Source: Cryobacterium sp. PAMC25264
GTDB lineage: Bacteria; Actinomycetota; Actinomycetes; Actinomycetales; Microbacteriaceae
Reading direction: 5' to 3'
Assembly (NCBI RefSeq): GCF_019443325.1
Contig: NZ_CP080383.1
Coordinates: 1,798,001-1,862,000, forward strand
Length of the DNA: 64,000 nt
Below, piece by piece: positions 33,317-40,725 of the stretch. Both the position numbers and the translations under genes were made by a program. The notes beneath the pieces are model-generated. The model was not told the DNA's origin, ran no database searches, and saw nothing but the letters and a program-made list of their open reading frames with translations. Position 1 is the first letter of the stretch. The number at the start of each line of letters is the position of its first letter.

Positions 33317-33937
33317 ATGACAAACAGCAGTGACCGGTTGGTGTGGATCGACTGTGAGATGACCGGGCTCGACATCAATACCGACGAACTCGTGGAGATT
33401 GCGGTGGTCGTCACGGACTTCGACCTCAACATCCTCGACCCCGGGCTCGACATCGTGATCAAGCCAGATGCCTCCGCCTTGGAGAACATGGGCGACTTCG
33501 TGCGCAATATGCACACCTCGTCCGGGCTCATCGAGGAGATCCCGAACGGCGTCAGCGTGGCCGAGGCCGAGTATCAGGTGCTCGAATACGTGCTGCGTTT
33601 TGTGCCGGAGGACCAGCGCGCTCCCCTCGCGGGCAACTCCATCGGCACCGACCGCGCCTTCCTGACCCGGTACATGCCGCGCCTGGACAAGCAGTTGCAC
33701 TACCGCAACGTGGATGTCTCCTCCATCAAGGAACTCGCCCACCGTTGGTTCCCGCGCGCGTACTTCAACGCTCCCGCCAAGGACGGTGGCCACCGGGCCC
33801 TCGCAGACATCCTCGAGTCGATTCGCGAACTGGCGTACTACCGCCAGAGCGTCTTCGTGGCCGACCCCGGACCCACGAGTGCCGAAGCAAAATCGCACGC
33901 AGCGGCCGTTGTGAACAACTTCGCCCCAAACGTGTAA
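33317..33937 (+). CDS. orn: oligoribonuclease
   Basis: This is a DEDDh 3'-5' exoribonuclease that degrades 2-5 nt RNAs (nanoRNA) and pGpG. Seen: 206 residues; Exo[11 protein letters not shown]; Exo[13 protein letters not shown]; and Exo[14 protein letters not shown] with catalytic His. The [11 protein letters not shown] segment is typical of Orn. It starts at ATG 33317 and is followed 44 bp later by tRNA-His. Confidence 0.96.
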   Translation: MTNSSDRLVWIDCEMTGLDINTDELVEIAVVVTDFDLNILDPGLDIVIKPDASALENMGDFVRNMHTSSGLIEEIPNGVSVAEAEYQVLEYVLRFVPEDQRAPLAGNSIGTDRAFLTRYMPRLDKQLHYRNVDVSSIKELAHRWFPRAYFNAPAKDGGHRALADILESIRELAYYRQSVFVADPGPTSAEAKSHAAAVVNNFAPNV

Positions 33938-33981
33938 TAGAATTCTTGAGTTGCCTTCGCTGACAGAGGGAAGCAGCACAT

Positions 33982-34058
33982 GGTGGGTATAGCTCAGCTG
34001 GTAGAGCGCCTGGTTGTGGTCCAGGAGGTCGCGGGTTCAAGCCCCGTTACTCACCCCA
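33982..34058 (+). tRNA. tRNA-His (anticodon GTG), CCA encoded
   Basis: The cloverleaf has acceptor GTGGGTA/TACTCAC, a G at -1 (33982) that pairs with discriminator C at 34055 as required for tRNA-His, D arm GCTC AGCTGGTA GAGC, anticodon loop TTGTGGT giving GTG, and T loop GTTCAAGCC. The CCA is encoded at 34056-34058. Confidence 0.96.
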
Positions 34059-34069
34059 CGTCAGAACAG

Positions 34070-34100
34070 TCCCGGTCTCAACAGGCCGGGGCTTTCTGCT
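34070..34100 (+). terminator. terminator after tRNA-His
   Basis: TCCCGGTC and GGCCGGGG pair (8 bp, two wobbles) around TCAACA, followed by CTTTCTGCT. Confidence 0.7.
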
Positions 34101-34123
34101 TTAACGCGTGTCATGCTGAGTGG

Positions 34124-34474
34124 ATGCTCATGCTCAGCCACGACGACTTCGAACGTCTCGTCATCGACGAACTCGATCTGCTCCCCGACGACATGGTCGA
34201 TGGCCTCGACAACGTCATCTTCGTGGTGGAGGACCGTCCCGAAGACGGCAGCCTGGACACCCTCGGCCTGTACGACGGCGTGGCCCTGACCGAACGGGGC
34301 CAGTACGGCTTCGGCGAGATGCCCGACCGCATCATCATCTTCCGCGAGCCCCTGCTGGCCATCGTGGCCGATCTCGAGGAGCTCCGAGACGAGGTGCACG
34401 TGACCCTGGTGCACGAAATCGCGCATTTCTACGGCATCGACGACGACAGGCTGCACGAGCTCGGCTGGGCCTGA
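34124..34474 (+). CDS. minimal zincin metallopeptidase-family protein (DUF1025-like)
   Basis: This is a 116-residue protein of the short 'metallopeptidase family' of actinobacteria. Seen: the zinc motif HEIAHFYGID (HExxH, with a third ligand likely downstream in the DDDRLHELGW end), preceded by the pattern DDFERLVIDELDLLPDDMVDGLDNVIFVVED. No signal peptide or TM, so it is cytoplasmic. ATG 34124 is used; ATG 34130 is possible. Substrate unknown. Confidence 0.87.
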   Translation: MLMLSHDDFERLVIDELDLLPDDMVDGLDNVIFVVEDRPEDGSLDTLGLYDGVALTERGQYGFGEMPDRIIIFREPLLAIVADLEELRDEVHVTLVHEIAHFYGIDDDRLHELGWA

Positions 34475-34496
34475 CCCGGACCGGCTACCCTGAACC

Positions 34497-35792
34497 ATGA
34501 GCAGATTTCGTCCCGGCCGTGTGATCGGTATCTCGGTGGGAACGCTCGTGATCCTGATGATCGGAGTCTACGGACCCGCCACCCTGCTGGGCCCGCTGCC
34601 CACCGCCGCTGTGACGCTCACCACACCGGACGCTCCGGTCGCGGCATCCACCCCGGCGCTTCCAGCCGCCGGAACGAGCGGCATCCTGGCCCTCACCCCG
34701 GTCTCGGAAGCCGCCGACGCCGACACGGCCGCCGCCACCGACGGCGCGGCGGCACTGGGCGCAACCCCGATCGCGACCGGTGGGGGCGCAGAAGCCCTGC
34801 CGATGGCATCTGCCGCCAAAATCATCACCGCCCTCGTGGTGCTCGACGCCAAGCCCCTCGCGGTGGGCGAGGCCGGCCCGGCGTACTCGCTCGTCACCGC
34901 GGACTACCAGGACTACCTCGACTACACCGCCGAGGACGCCCGGACCGTCATCGTGTTCCCCGGGGAGAGCTGGACCGAACGCGAAATGCTGCAGGCCATG
35001 ATCCTGGGCTCCAGCAACAACCATGCCGACACCCTCGCCCGGTGGGCGTTCGGTTCCGTCGACGCGTACCTCGCCGCCGCCAACGAGTGGCTGGACGCCA
35101 ACGGGATGGGCGACACGACCGTCGTCGATGCGAACGGGCTGTCCGACGGGAGCGCCGGCACGGGCGCCGACCTGGCCGGCATCGCGGCACTCGCCGCAAC
35201 CAACCCGGTCATCGCGGACATCATCGCCAAGCCCGCCTCGGCGCTGGTAGGCCAACGCGGGGTCAACAACACCACCGCCTACCTGCCCGACGAGGGCATC
35301 ACCGGCATCTCGCGCAGCTACACGGATGCCGGCGGCGTCTGCTTCCTCTTCACCGCCGCGGTGACCGTCGACACGGAGACCTTCACGTTCGCGGGCGCGT
35401 TCCTCGGCGAACCCGACTACGACACGCTCACCACCGATCTGACGGCCCTGATGGCTTCGGCCCGCGCGGGGGTCACCCAGCTGCCGGTGCTGACCCAGGG
35501 GGACGCCTACGCCACCCTGACGACCGAGTGGGGCGACACCGCCGATGCCGTGGTCGGTACGCCCAAGACCCGCTTCGGCTGGCAGGCCGCCACCCCGGGC
35601 GAAGCCGTCGTGGACCTCGACGCCGTGGCCACCGGCCGCGCGGGCAGCAGTGTCGGCCGGGTCACGGTGGACGCGTTCGGTGAGAGCGTCTCGTCGAACC
35701 TCAAACTGGAGAGCAGCCTCACCGACCCCGGTCCGGGTTGGCGCCTGCTGCACCCGATTCCGCTGATCACCGCGCTCATCGACGCCCAGTAG
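34497..35792 (+). CDS. D-alanyl-D-alanine carboxypeptidase-like protein (S11, KTG-less)
   Basis: This is an exported serine-peptidase homologue of 431 residues. Seen: a signal/TM segment ISVGTLVILMIGVYGPATLLG; an Ala/Thr/Pro-rich linker; then a DacA-like domain with the S-x-x-K motif in MASAAKIITALVVLDA, S-x-N in LGSSNNHADTLARWA, and NGMGDTTVVDANGLSDGS. The third motif K-T/S-G is not found where expected; that region reads GITGISRSYTDAGG. The enzyme may therefore be impaired or a regulatory/scaffolding homologue. Role in peptidoglycan trimming is an inference. It starts 22 bp after the zincin stop. Confidence 0.86.
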   Translation: MSRFRPGRVIGISVGTLVILMIGVYGPATLLGPLPTAAVTLTTPDAPVAASTPALPAAGTSGILALTPVSEAADADTAAATDGAAALGATPIATGGGAEALPMASAAKIITALVVLDAKPLAVGEAGPAYSLVTADYQDYLDYTAEDARTVIVFPGESWTEREMLQAMILGSSNNHADTLARWAFGSVDAYLAAANEWLDANGMGDTTVVDANGLSDGSAGTGADLAGIAALAATNPVIADIIAKPASALVGQRGVNNTTAYLPDEGITGISRSYTDAGGVCFLFTAAVTVDTETFTFAGAFLGEPDYDTLTTDLTALMASARAGVTQLPVLTQGDAYATLTTEWGDTADAVVGTPKTRFGWQAATPGEAVVDLDAVATGRAGSSVGRVTVDAFGESVSSNLKLESSLTDPGPGWRLLHPIPLITALIDAQ

Positions 35793-35802
35793 CACCCCGC
35801 CG

Positions 35803-35870
35803 ACACGAGCGGCAGCGCCCACACAACACGGCGCCCACACGAGCGGCAGCGCCCACACAACACGGCGCCG
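35803..35870. repeat. 34-bp tandem repeat, two units
   Basis: ACACGAGCGGCAGCGCCCAC followed by ACAACACGGCGCCC is repeated once (35803-35836, 35837-35870), just after the carboxypeptidase-like stop. Confidence 0.85.
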
Positions 35871-35896
35871 ACATGACAGAGCGGCGATACAGCAAA

Positions 35897-35925
35897 CGCC
35901 GGCCCGGGTATCCCGGGACCGGCGC
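35897..35925 (-). terminator. hairpin downstream of the 91-residue gene
   Basis: CGCCGG-c-CCCGGG / CCCGGG-a-CCGGCG form a 12-bp stem between two convergent genes; either strand can use it. Confidence 0.6.
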
Positions 35926-35940
35926 TGACCTGCTGTGGTG

Positions 35941-36216
35941 TTAGAGAGCTGAGCCCCGATCGGGCTCGTCGTTCGACTCGACGGGGTCACTGTCGCTGGA
36001 GTCGAAGGCGTAGCGCACGTGCAGCTTGCCCTGCACCTCGCGGGCGTCGACCTCGTCGTACCAGAACAGCGATTCCATGCTGTCGACGGCGGCGACCATG
36101 CTGATGCGTTCGTCGTGCTTGCCGTGCAGGAGCACGCGGGTGTCGGTCTGACCCTCCAGGGGGCCGTCCACGAACTCGACGGTGTATTCGGTGTTCTCAC
36201 TCTGGGGTGTTGTCAT
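35941..36216 (-). CDS. small conserved protein of unknown function
   Basis: This small protein has 91 residues; I do not recognise a named family. Seen: EYTVEFVDGPLEGQTDTRVLLHGKHDERISMVAAVDSMESLFWYDEVDAREVQGKLHVRYAFDS, an alternating-strand pattern suggesting a small beta-barrel, with an acidic tail. No signal peptide. ATG 36216 is used. Codon use matches its neighbours, so it is probably expressed. It is 9 bp downstream of the P-loop kinase. Confidence 0.7.
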   Translation of the reverse strand: MTTPQSENTEYTVEFVDGPLEGQTDTRVLLHGKHDERISMVAAVDSMESLFWYDEVDAREVQGKLHVRYAFDSSDSDPVESNDEPDRGSAL

Positions 36217-36225
36217 ACCCCCAAC

Positions 36226-36900
36226 TTACTGCGGAGACGCGTTTTCGGCTGGGTTCCACGGCGTGTCCGCTGCAGCCGACTGAGGGCCAGAGCGCGGCGG
36301 CGTGGCCAGCAGCCGCACCGTGGCCTGCCGCTCGGGCGTCTCCCGGTCGCGGTAGCCCGCCCAATCCTGTTGCCACTGGTCCCAGTGCGCCTCGAACACC
36401 CCGCCGTCCCTGGCCAGGGCGCGCTGTTTGCGGATGCCGTCGTCGGCATCCAGCCACACCCGCACATCGCTCACGGACTCGTGGGCACGGGCCAGGGTGC
36501 CGCAACCCTCGACGATCAGCGGCCGGTCGGCGGGCACGGCGTGCCACTCGGCCGCAGCCTCTCTCCCCCAGTCGAACCGGCGCCACCGGGCCGGGGCCCC
36601 GTCGCGGCGGGGAACGAGGACCTGCGTGCGGATGTGCTCGATCGCCGCCTCCAGCCCGGCCCAGCCCGGATAGATGTCGTCGAGCCGCACCATGGTCGGC
36701 GCGACCGGTCCCGGCCAGGCTGTCACGAGGGCATCCGCGAGGGTGCTCTTTCCCGCCCCGCTCGGACCGTCGATGAGCACCACGGCCCGCCCACCCGCCC
36801 GGTGGCGGCCGAAGGCCCGCACCGCGTGAAGCACCGGGGCCAGTAGGGCGCCGCTACCCGTCGCATCGGCGGGCGCGCCGGAGCCGGGCGGCACCGCCAC
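36226..36900 (-). CDS. P-loop kinase (uridine-kinase-like ATP-binding protein)
   Basis: This is a nucleotide-binding protein of about 224 residues. Seen: Walker A LIDGPSGAGKSTLADAL, an Asp pair in MVRLDDIYPGW (the substrate/metal position in uridine kinases), RRFDWGREAAAEW, and LIVEGCGTLARA with Walker B-like Glu. It ends in a Pro/Ala tail. The start is uncertain: GTG 36900, GTG 36894 or TTG 36927 (which would overlap ykoC by 14 nt); no ATG is available in that stretch. It follows ykoC and probably belongs to the TPP-riboswitch operon. A small-molecule kinase role is plausible, but the substrate is unknown. Confidence 0.78.
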   Translation of the reverse strand: MAVPPGSGAPADATGSGALLAPVLHAVRAFGRHRAGGRAVVLIDGPSGAGKSTLADALVTAWPGPVAPTMVRLDDIYPGWAGLEAAIEHIRTQVLVPRRDGAPARWRRFDWGREAAAEWHAVPADRPLIVEGCGTLARAHESVSDVRVWLDADDGIRKQRALARDGGVFEAHWDQWQQDWAGYRDRETPERQATVRLLATPPRSGPQSAAADTPWNPAENASPQ

Positions 36901-36913
36901 CGCAGCGCTCAGA

Positions 36914-37708
36914 TCAGGCGAGGACAAAACGCCACGTTCCCGCCAGCACGGCCGCCGCGATCGCCGCGGCGGCGATGGCGAGGCCCAGGGCCACGACCAC
37001 GACGTCACGGCGGCCGAAGACCGATTCCCGAGCCCAGCTGCGCGGTTCGTCACTGCCGAAGCCCCTGGCCTCCATGGCCGTGGCGAGTTTGCTGCCCCGG
37101 CGCACCGACAGCACCAGCAGGGCGAACGCCAAGCCGGCGAACCGGCGCGCCCGGCCGCGCAGTCCGCCGCCGTCGCCCACCCCTCTGGCCCGTCGGGCCA
37201 GGGCGAGCGAGTGCCAGTCGTCGATGAACATGCCCACGAGCCGCAGACCGGCCAGGGCACCGAGCACGAATCGGGCGGGCAGGCGTACTACCTGCGCCAA
37301 GCCGTCGGCGAGGTCGGTCGGGTCGGTCGTGGCGAGCAGCACAATGCCCGGGATGCCGATGGCCAGCACCCGCAGACCGATCGCGAGTCCGAGCGCCACC
37401 GACCCCTCGGTGATCGTGACGAGGCCGGCGCCCCAGAGCACCGCACCGGAATCCTGCCCGTAGAGGACCGTGGTGAGAATCCCGAAGGGAGCGGCGATCC
37501 AGACCGGGGCAGTGCGCAACCAGAATTGCCGGGCGTTCAGCCCGCACCAGGCCAGCAGCACGGCCTCCAGCAGCAGCGCCGTCGCCGCCGACACCCAGTC
37601 GATGGAGAGCATCAACGCACAGCTGATCAGGAGGGCCACGGCGAGTTTGGCGACCGGGTTCACCCGGGCGATGGCGCTGGGCCGGATCTCGGGGGTCATC
37701 ATGCTCAT
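36914..37708 (-). CDS. ykoC: ECF transporter transmembrane (T) component, YkoC-like
   Basis: This is the T subunit that couples the ATPase to the substrate-binding subunit. Seen: 264 residues, 5-6 hydrophobic segments, and the CbiQ-type coupling motifs ALARRARGVG and AMEARGFGS (A-R-G pattern) that contact the ATPases. The start overlaps the ATPase stop by 4 bp (ATGA). With the downstream kinase it forms the end of the thiamine-precursor transport operon. Confidence 0.9.
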   Translation of the reverse strand: MSMMTPEIRPSAIARVNPVAKLAVALLISCALMLSIDWVSAATALLLEAVLLAWCGLNARQFWLRTAPVWIAAPFGILTTVLYGQDSGAVLWGAGLVTITEGSVALGLAIGLRVLAIGIPGIVLLATTDPTDLADGLAQVVRLPARFVLGALAGLRLVGMFIDDWHSLALARRARGVGDGGGLRGRARRFAGLAFALLVLSVRRGSKLATAMEARGFGSDEPRSWARESVFGRRDVVVVALGLAIAAAAIAAAVLAGTWRFVLA

Positions 37709-39345
37709 GGCGCACCCGTCTCGGCCGCTGTCGTCGGCGTCGGAGCGGATGCGGGAACGATCGTGCCCGTCGAGATCGCGCCGGCCGATGCGGGGCCGGC
37801 TGCGGGCGCCATCACGAAGCGGGCATCCGCGAGGGCGTCGACGAAGTGATCGTCGTGGGTGACGGCGACCACGGCCGTGCCCGTGTCCAGGAGTTCGGCA
37901 AGCAGCCGCACCAGTTCCGACCAGGTGCGGGAGTCCTGCCCGAAGGTGGGTTCGTCCAGGATCAGGAGCCGGGGCCGTGTGGCCAGCACTGTCGCCACCG
38001 ACAGCCGGCGCTTTTCGCCGCCGGACAGGGTGAAGGGGTTGGCCTCGGCGAGGTGCTCAAGGCGCAACCGGTCGAGGAGGCCGTCGACGCGGTCGGCCAC
38101 GGCGACGTCGCCGAGGCCGAGGGCGCGCGGGCCGATGGCGAGTTCGTCCCGCACGGATCCGGCCAGGAACTGGTGCTCAGGATCCTGGAACACCGTGCCG
38201 ATGCGTTCGAGGAGGTCACGGGAGCGCCACGAGTGCGGGTCGGCACCCGGGAGGCTTCCGCGCCGGGGTCCGCGTCCGGTTGCGCGCACTGGGCCGCCTG
38301 CGGCGACTGCCGTCAGGGCGGCCGTGGCGGTCAGCTGTCCCTCGGCCGGTGCCAGGAGCCCGGCGAGGGTCAACGCGAGCGTGGACTTTCCGGCACCGTT
38401 GGGCCCGGTGATCGCCGTCGCGGTGCCCGCCGTCACGTCGAGGTCGATCCCTTCGGCCACCACCACGGGCTGCCGGCGGGCAAAGGGCACCCGACCCACG
38501 GCGAGACCGACGGTGCTGAGGAGCACCTCGCCGGTGCGCTCGGGCAGCGGGCGCCGCCGGGGACGAGCGGGCGGGAAGCGCGGAATCCACACTCCCGCGG
38601 CCGCCAGCCGGGCGCCCTCCGCCGTGAGCACCGATGCGGTGGCCCCATCGGCCAAGATGCCGCCGGCCGGGTCGAGCACGATGATGCGGTCCACGATGTC
38701 CTGCCAGACCGCCACCCGGTGCTCGATCACGATGAGGGTCGCGCCCGAGGCCCGCACCGAACGGTGCACGGCATCGCGCACCTCCACGACGCCCTCGGGG
38801 TCGAGGTTCGCGGTCGGTTCGTCGAGCAGCACCAGGCCCGGTCGCATGGCGAGCACGCCGGCCAGGGCCAGCCGCTGTTTCTGGCCGCCGCTGAGCGCGC
38901 TGGTCGGATGCCGCAGGGGCAGGTCCAGCCCGACCTCGTCGAGGGCCTGGGTCACCCGCGGCCAGATCTCGGTCCTGGGCACACCCAGGTTCTCGCAGCC
39001 GAACGCGACATCGTCGCCGACGCGGGCCAGGACCACCTGCGAGTCGGGGTCCTGCAGCACGAGACCGACCCGGCCGCGCGCCTGACGCGGCCGGATCCCG
39101 TCGATGAGCAGCTCGCCGGTCTCGTCGCCGTCTTCGTCGTCACCGAGCACCCCGGCCAGGGCGTGCATCAGGGTGCTCTTCCCGGCCCCGCTGGGTCCGA
39201 GCACGAGGACCCGCTCGCCGGGGCGGATGTCGAGATCGAGTCCGGAGACCGCCGGGCGGCTGCGTCCGGCGTGCCGCCAGCCCCAGCCGGAGGCCGTGAC
39301 CCTCGCGCCGGTCACGCGCTCATCCCGCGGCGTCGGAGCAGGCAT
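37705..39345 (-). CDS. ykoD: ECF transporter ATP-binding protein, tandem ABC (YkoD-like)
   Basis: This is an energising ATPase of an HMP/thiamine transporter, with two ABC domains fused in one chain of 546 residues. Seen: Walker A GPSGAGKST and GPNGAGKST; Q-loops LVLQDPDSQ and TVFQDPEHQ; signatures LSGGQKQRLALAG and LSGGEKRRLSVAT; and Walker B LVLLDEPTANLD and LLILDEPTFGQD. A third PNG-like domain is absent. It starts at ATG 39345 (MPAPTPRDER); the frame stays open to 39546 but that part overlaps ykoE. It overlaps ykoC by 4 bp. Confidence 0.92.
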   Translation of the reverse strand: MPAPTPRDERVTGARVTASGWGWRHAGRSRPAVSGLDLDIRPGERVLVLGPSGAGKSTLMHALAGVLGDDEDGDETGELLIDGIRPRQARGRVGLVLQDPDSQVVLARVGDDVAFGCENLGVPRTEIWPRVTQALDEVGLDLPLRHPTSALSGGQKQRLALAGVLAMRPGLVLLDEPTANLDPEGVVEVRDAVHRSVRASGATLIVIEHRVAVWQDIVDRIIVLDPAGGILADGATASVLTAEGARLAAAGVWIPRFPPARPRRRPLPERTGEVLLSTVGLAVGRVPFARRQPVVVAEGIDLDVTAGTATAITGPNGAGKSTLALTLAGLLAPAEGQLTATAALTAVAAGGPVRATGRGPRRGSLPGADPHSWRSRDLLERIGTVFQDPEHQFLAGSVRDELAIGPRALGLGDVAVADRVDGLLDRLRLEHLAEANPFTLSGGEKRRLSVATVLATRPRLLILDEPTFGQDSRTWSELVRLLAELLDTGTAVVAVTHDDHFVDALADARFVMAPAAGPASAGAISTGTIVPASAPTPTTAAETGAP

Positions 39346-39355
39346 CCGCCCACCC

Positions 39356-40099
39356 TCACCGCGTGGTCTGCGACGGGGTTTCGGTCTGCCGCAGAGTGCT
39401 CTGGCCAGACCCGTCCTGGTCCGGCAGGTTCTGGTCCCGCAGGTTCTGGTCCGGCAGGTTCTGGACCGGCAGGCCGACCCGGCTCGCCTCCCGACCGGCC
39501 GCGAACCGGCTGAGCGCGCCCGTGCGGGCCAATCCCCGCACGGCAAGCCAGGACAGCAGGCCCGCGAGCACGGTGCCAGACACGACGGCGGACACTATGT
39601 AGACGGCCTTGTAGCCGACGTCGAGGGCGGCATAACTCGTGAAGGTCGTGTCGAGCAGGCCGACCGCCACGCCGGCGCCGGCGCCGGCCAGCAGGGCCAC
39701 GCCCAGCCGCCAGTTCGCGTAGAGGAAGAGCGCGAGGACGATCTCGGCCCCGAGGCCTTCGATGATGCCCCAGATCAGCGTCGAGAATCCCCACTGGGTT
39801 CCGATCAGCATGGAGACGACCGCTGCGACGACCTCGGTGTAGACGGCCGCTCCGGGTTTACGGATGATCAGTCCGCCGAGAACGCCGGCGAACAGCCAGC
39901 CGCCGGCGAGCAGTCCTTCCAGGCCGGGGGTGAAGGCGAGCAGGGCGCTGAGCGGCGACCAGGCCAGTCCCCACGCCCAGAAGATGACGCCGCTGGCGAC
40001 GCCGATGACGCTGGCCACGACGATGTCCACGACGCGCCATTTCAGCACGCGAGGCGTGCGGGGTGTCGACGCGGTCAAACGGTTCGTTGATGCATGCAC
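39356..40099 (-). CDS. ykoE: ECF transporter substrate-binding (S) component, YkoE family
   Basis: This is the membrane S subunit for hydroxymethylpyrimidine/thiamine precursor. Seen: 247 residues, 5-6 TMs, and the YkoE-type sequence WRVVDIVVASVIGVASGVIFWAWG and GTQWGFSTLIWGIIEGLGAEIVLALF. The C-terminal ~45 residues are hydrophilic with a QNLPD repeat encoded by four 15-bp units. GTG 40099 is the start; an upstream TPP riboswitch indicates repression by thiamine pyrophosphate. YkoE/D/C is a known HMP transporter in several Gram-positives; the substrate here is inferred from the riboswitch. Confidence 0.92.
   Translation of the reverse strand: MHASTNRLTASTPRTPRVLKWRVVDIVVASVIGVASGVIFWAWGLAWSPLSALLAFTPGLEGLLAGGWLFAGVLGGLIIRKPGAAVYTEVVAAVVSMLIGTQWGFSTLIWGIIEGLGAEIVLALFLYANWRLGVALLAGAGAGVAVGLLDTTFTSYAALDVGYKAVYIVSAVVSGTVLAGLLSWLAVRGLARTGALSRFAAGREASRVGLPVQNLPDQNLRDQNLPDQDGSGQSTLRQTETPSQTTR
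39412..39471. repeat. 15-bp in-gene tandem repeat (YkoE C-terminal tail)
   Basis: Four units related to GGTTCTGGTCCGGCA lie in frame and encode QNLPD repeats (with a QNLRD variant). They form a hydrophilic tail outside the membrane domain. Confidence 0.88.
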
Positions 40100-40104
40100 T
40101 GGTC

Positions 40105-40134
40105 GTGCCCTTTCCGTAGATGAATACAGGGCAC
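40105..40134 (-). promoter_or_regulatory. hairpin that could mask the ykoE ribosome-binding region
   Basis: On the minus strand GTGCCC (40134-40129) pairs with GGGCAC (40110-40105), which lies 5-11 nt before GTG 40099 and includes the purine-rich AAAGGGC. Three of the 5' arm bases (40132-40134) are also used in the riboswitch P1 helix. A translational on/off switch is inferred; the direction of control is not decided by this overlap. Confidence 0.45.
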
Positions 40135-40232
40135 GGGATTGAGAAGCCTCCCTGCGCTGGCATGATCCAGATCAGGTTCGACGGTCGAAGCTGAAGTAGC
40201 TTCCTCTCAGCCCGGTTCACCGGACTCCCGTG
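40132..40232 (-). promoter_or_regulatory. TPP (thi-box) riboswitch
   Basis: The minus strand has the conserved thi-box elements in order: P1 CACGGGA (40232-40226) with TCCCGTG (40138-40132); CTGAGAGG (pyrimidine-sensing core, near 40206); and the pyrophosphate-sensing GAACCTGATCTGGATCATGCCAGCGCAGGGA. P3 is a stem with CTTCAGCTTCG. It sits 33 bp before the ykoE start and is the only riboswitch in the window. Confidence 0.97.
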
Positions 40233-40319
40233 TTCGATTCGAGTATAGACCGGCTGCGGGTACGGCGAAGCGGCGGGAGGCGGTTTCCGCTCCCCCGCGC
40301 GGGGCGTGCTGGCCCTGGC

Positions 40320-40634
40320 TTAGCGCTTGAGCGCGCGGATGATGCGCGCGATGGCCTTGCCGCTCACCCACACGAAGGGGATGCCGACGGCGAGCAGGGA
40401 GATCACGTTCGGCTCGAACCGGGCGGCCCCGCCCGACTTCACGTAGGCACCGATCGGGATGGCCATGCCCCCGCCGCCGCCGCCCGCCGCGCCCTCGGCG
40501 TCGTCGCCCTCGCCGCCGCCGCCGAAGCCGTACTGCACGAGGGCGACGGGCACTATCGTGACGCCCTCGATCTGCACGGGGTCTCCGTAGGCGGACCGCA
40601 CACCGATGTACCGAGCGTTTTCTGCGAGCTTCAA
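40320..40634 (-). CDS. GerW-family (YtfJ-like) protein
   Basis: This is a 104-residue protein. Seen: KLAENARYIGVRSAYGDPVQIEGVTIVPVALVQYGFGGGGEG, then a Gly-rich stretch with GGGGGGMAIPIGAYVKSGG, matching the YtfJ/GerW (sporulation protein) family pattern, and one C-terminal hydrophobic segment VISLLAVGIPFVWVSG. In Bacillus GerW helps germination, but relatives are found in non-sporulating actinobacteria where the role is unknown. It follows the riboswitch region in the same direction but lies upstream of it, so it is a separate transcript. Confidence 0.8.
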   Translation of the reverse strand: MKLAENARYIGVRSAYGDPVQIEGVTIVPVALVQYGFGGGGEGDDAEGAAGGGGGGMAIPIGAYVKSGGAARFEPNVISLLAVGIPFVWVSGKAIARIIRALKR

Positions 40635-40725
40635 GGCGAGATTAGTAATACTGAAAGGCTACCCCCACTCCCCCGAACCGGTCAGGAGCAGGCCGCCGCG
40701 CCGGGCCGGATGTCACGGCCGCAGG

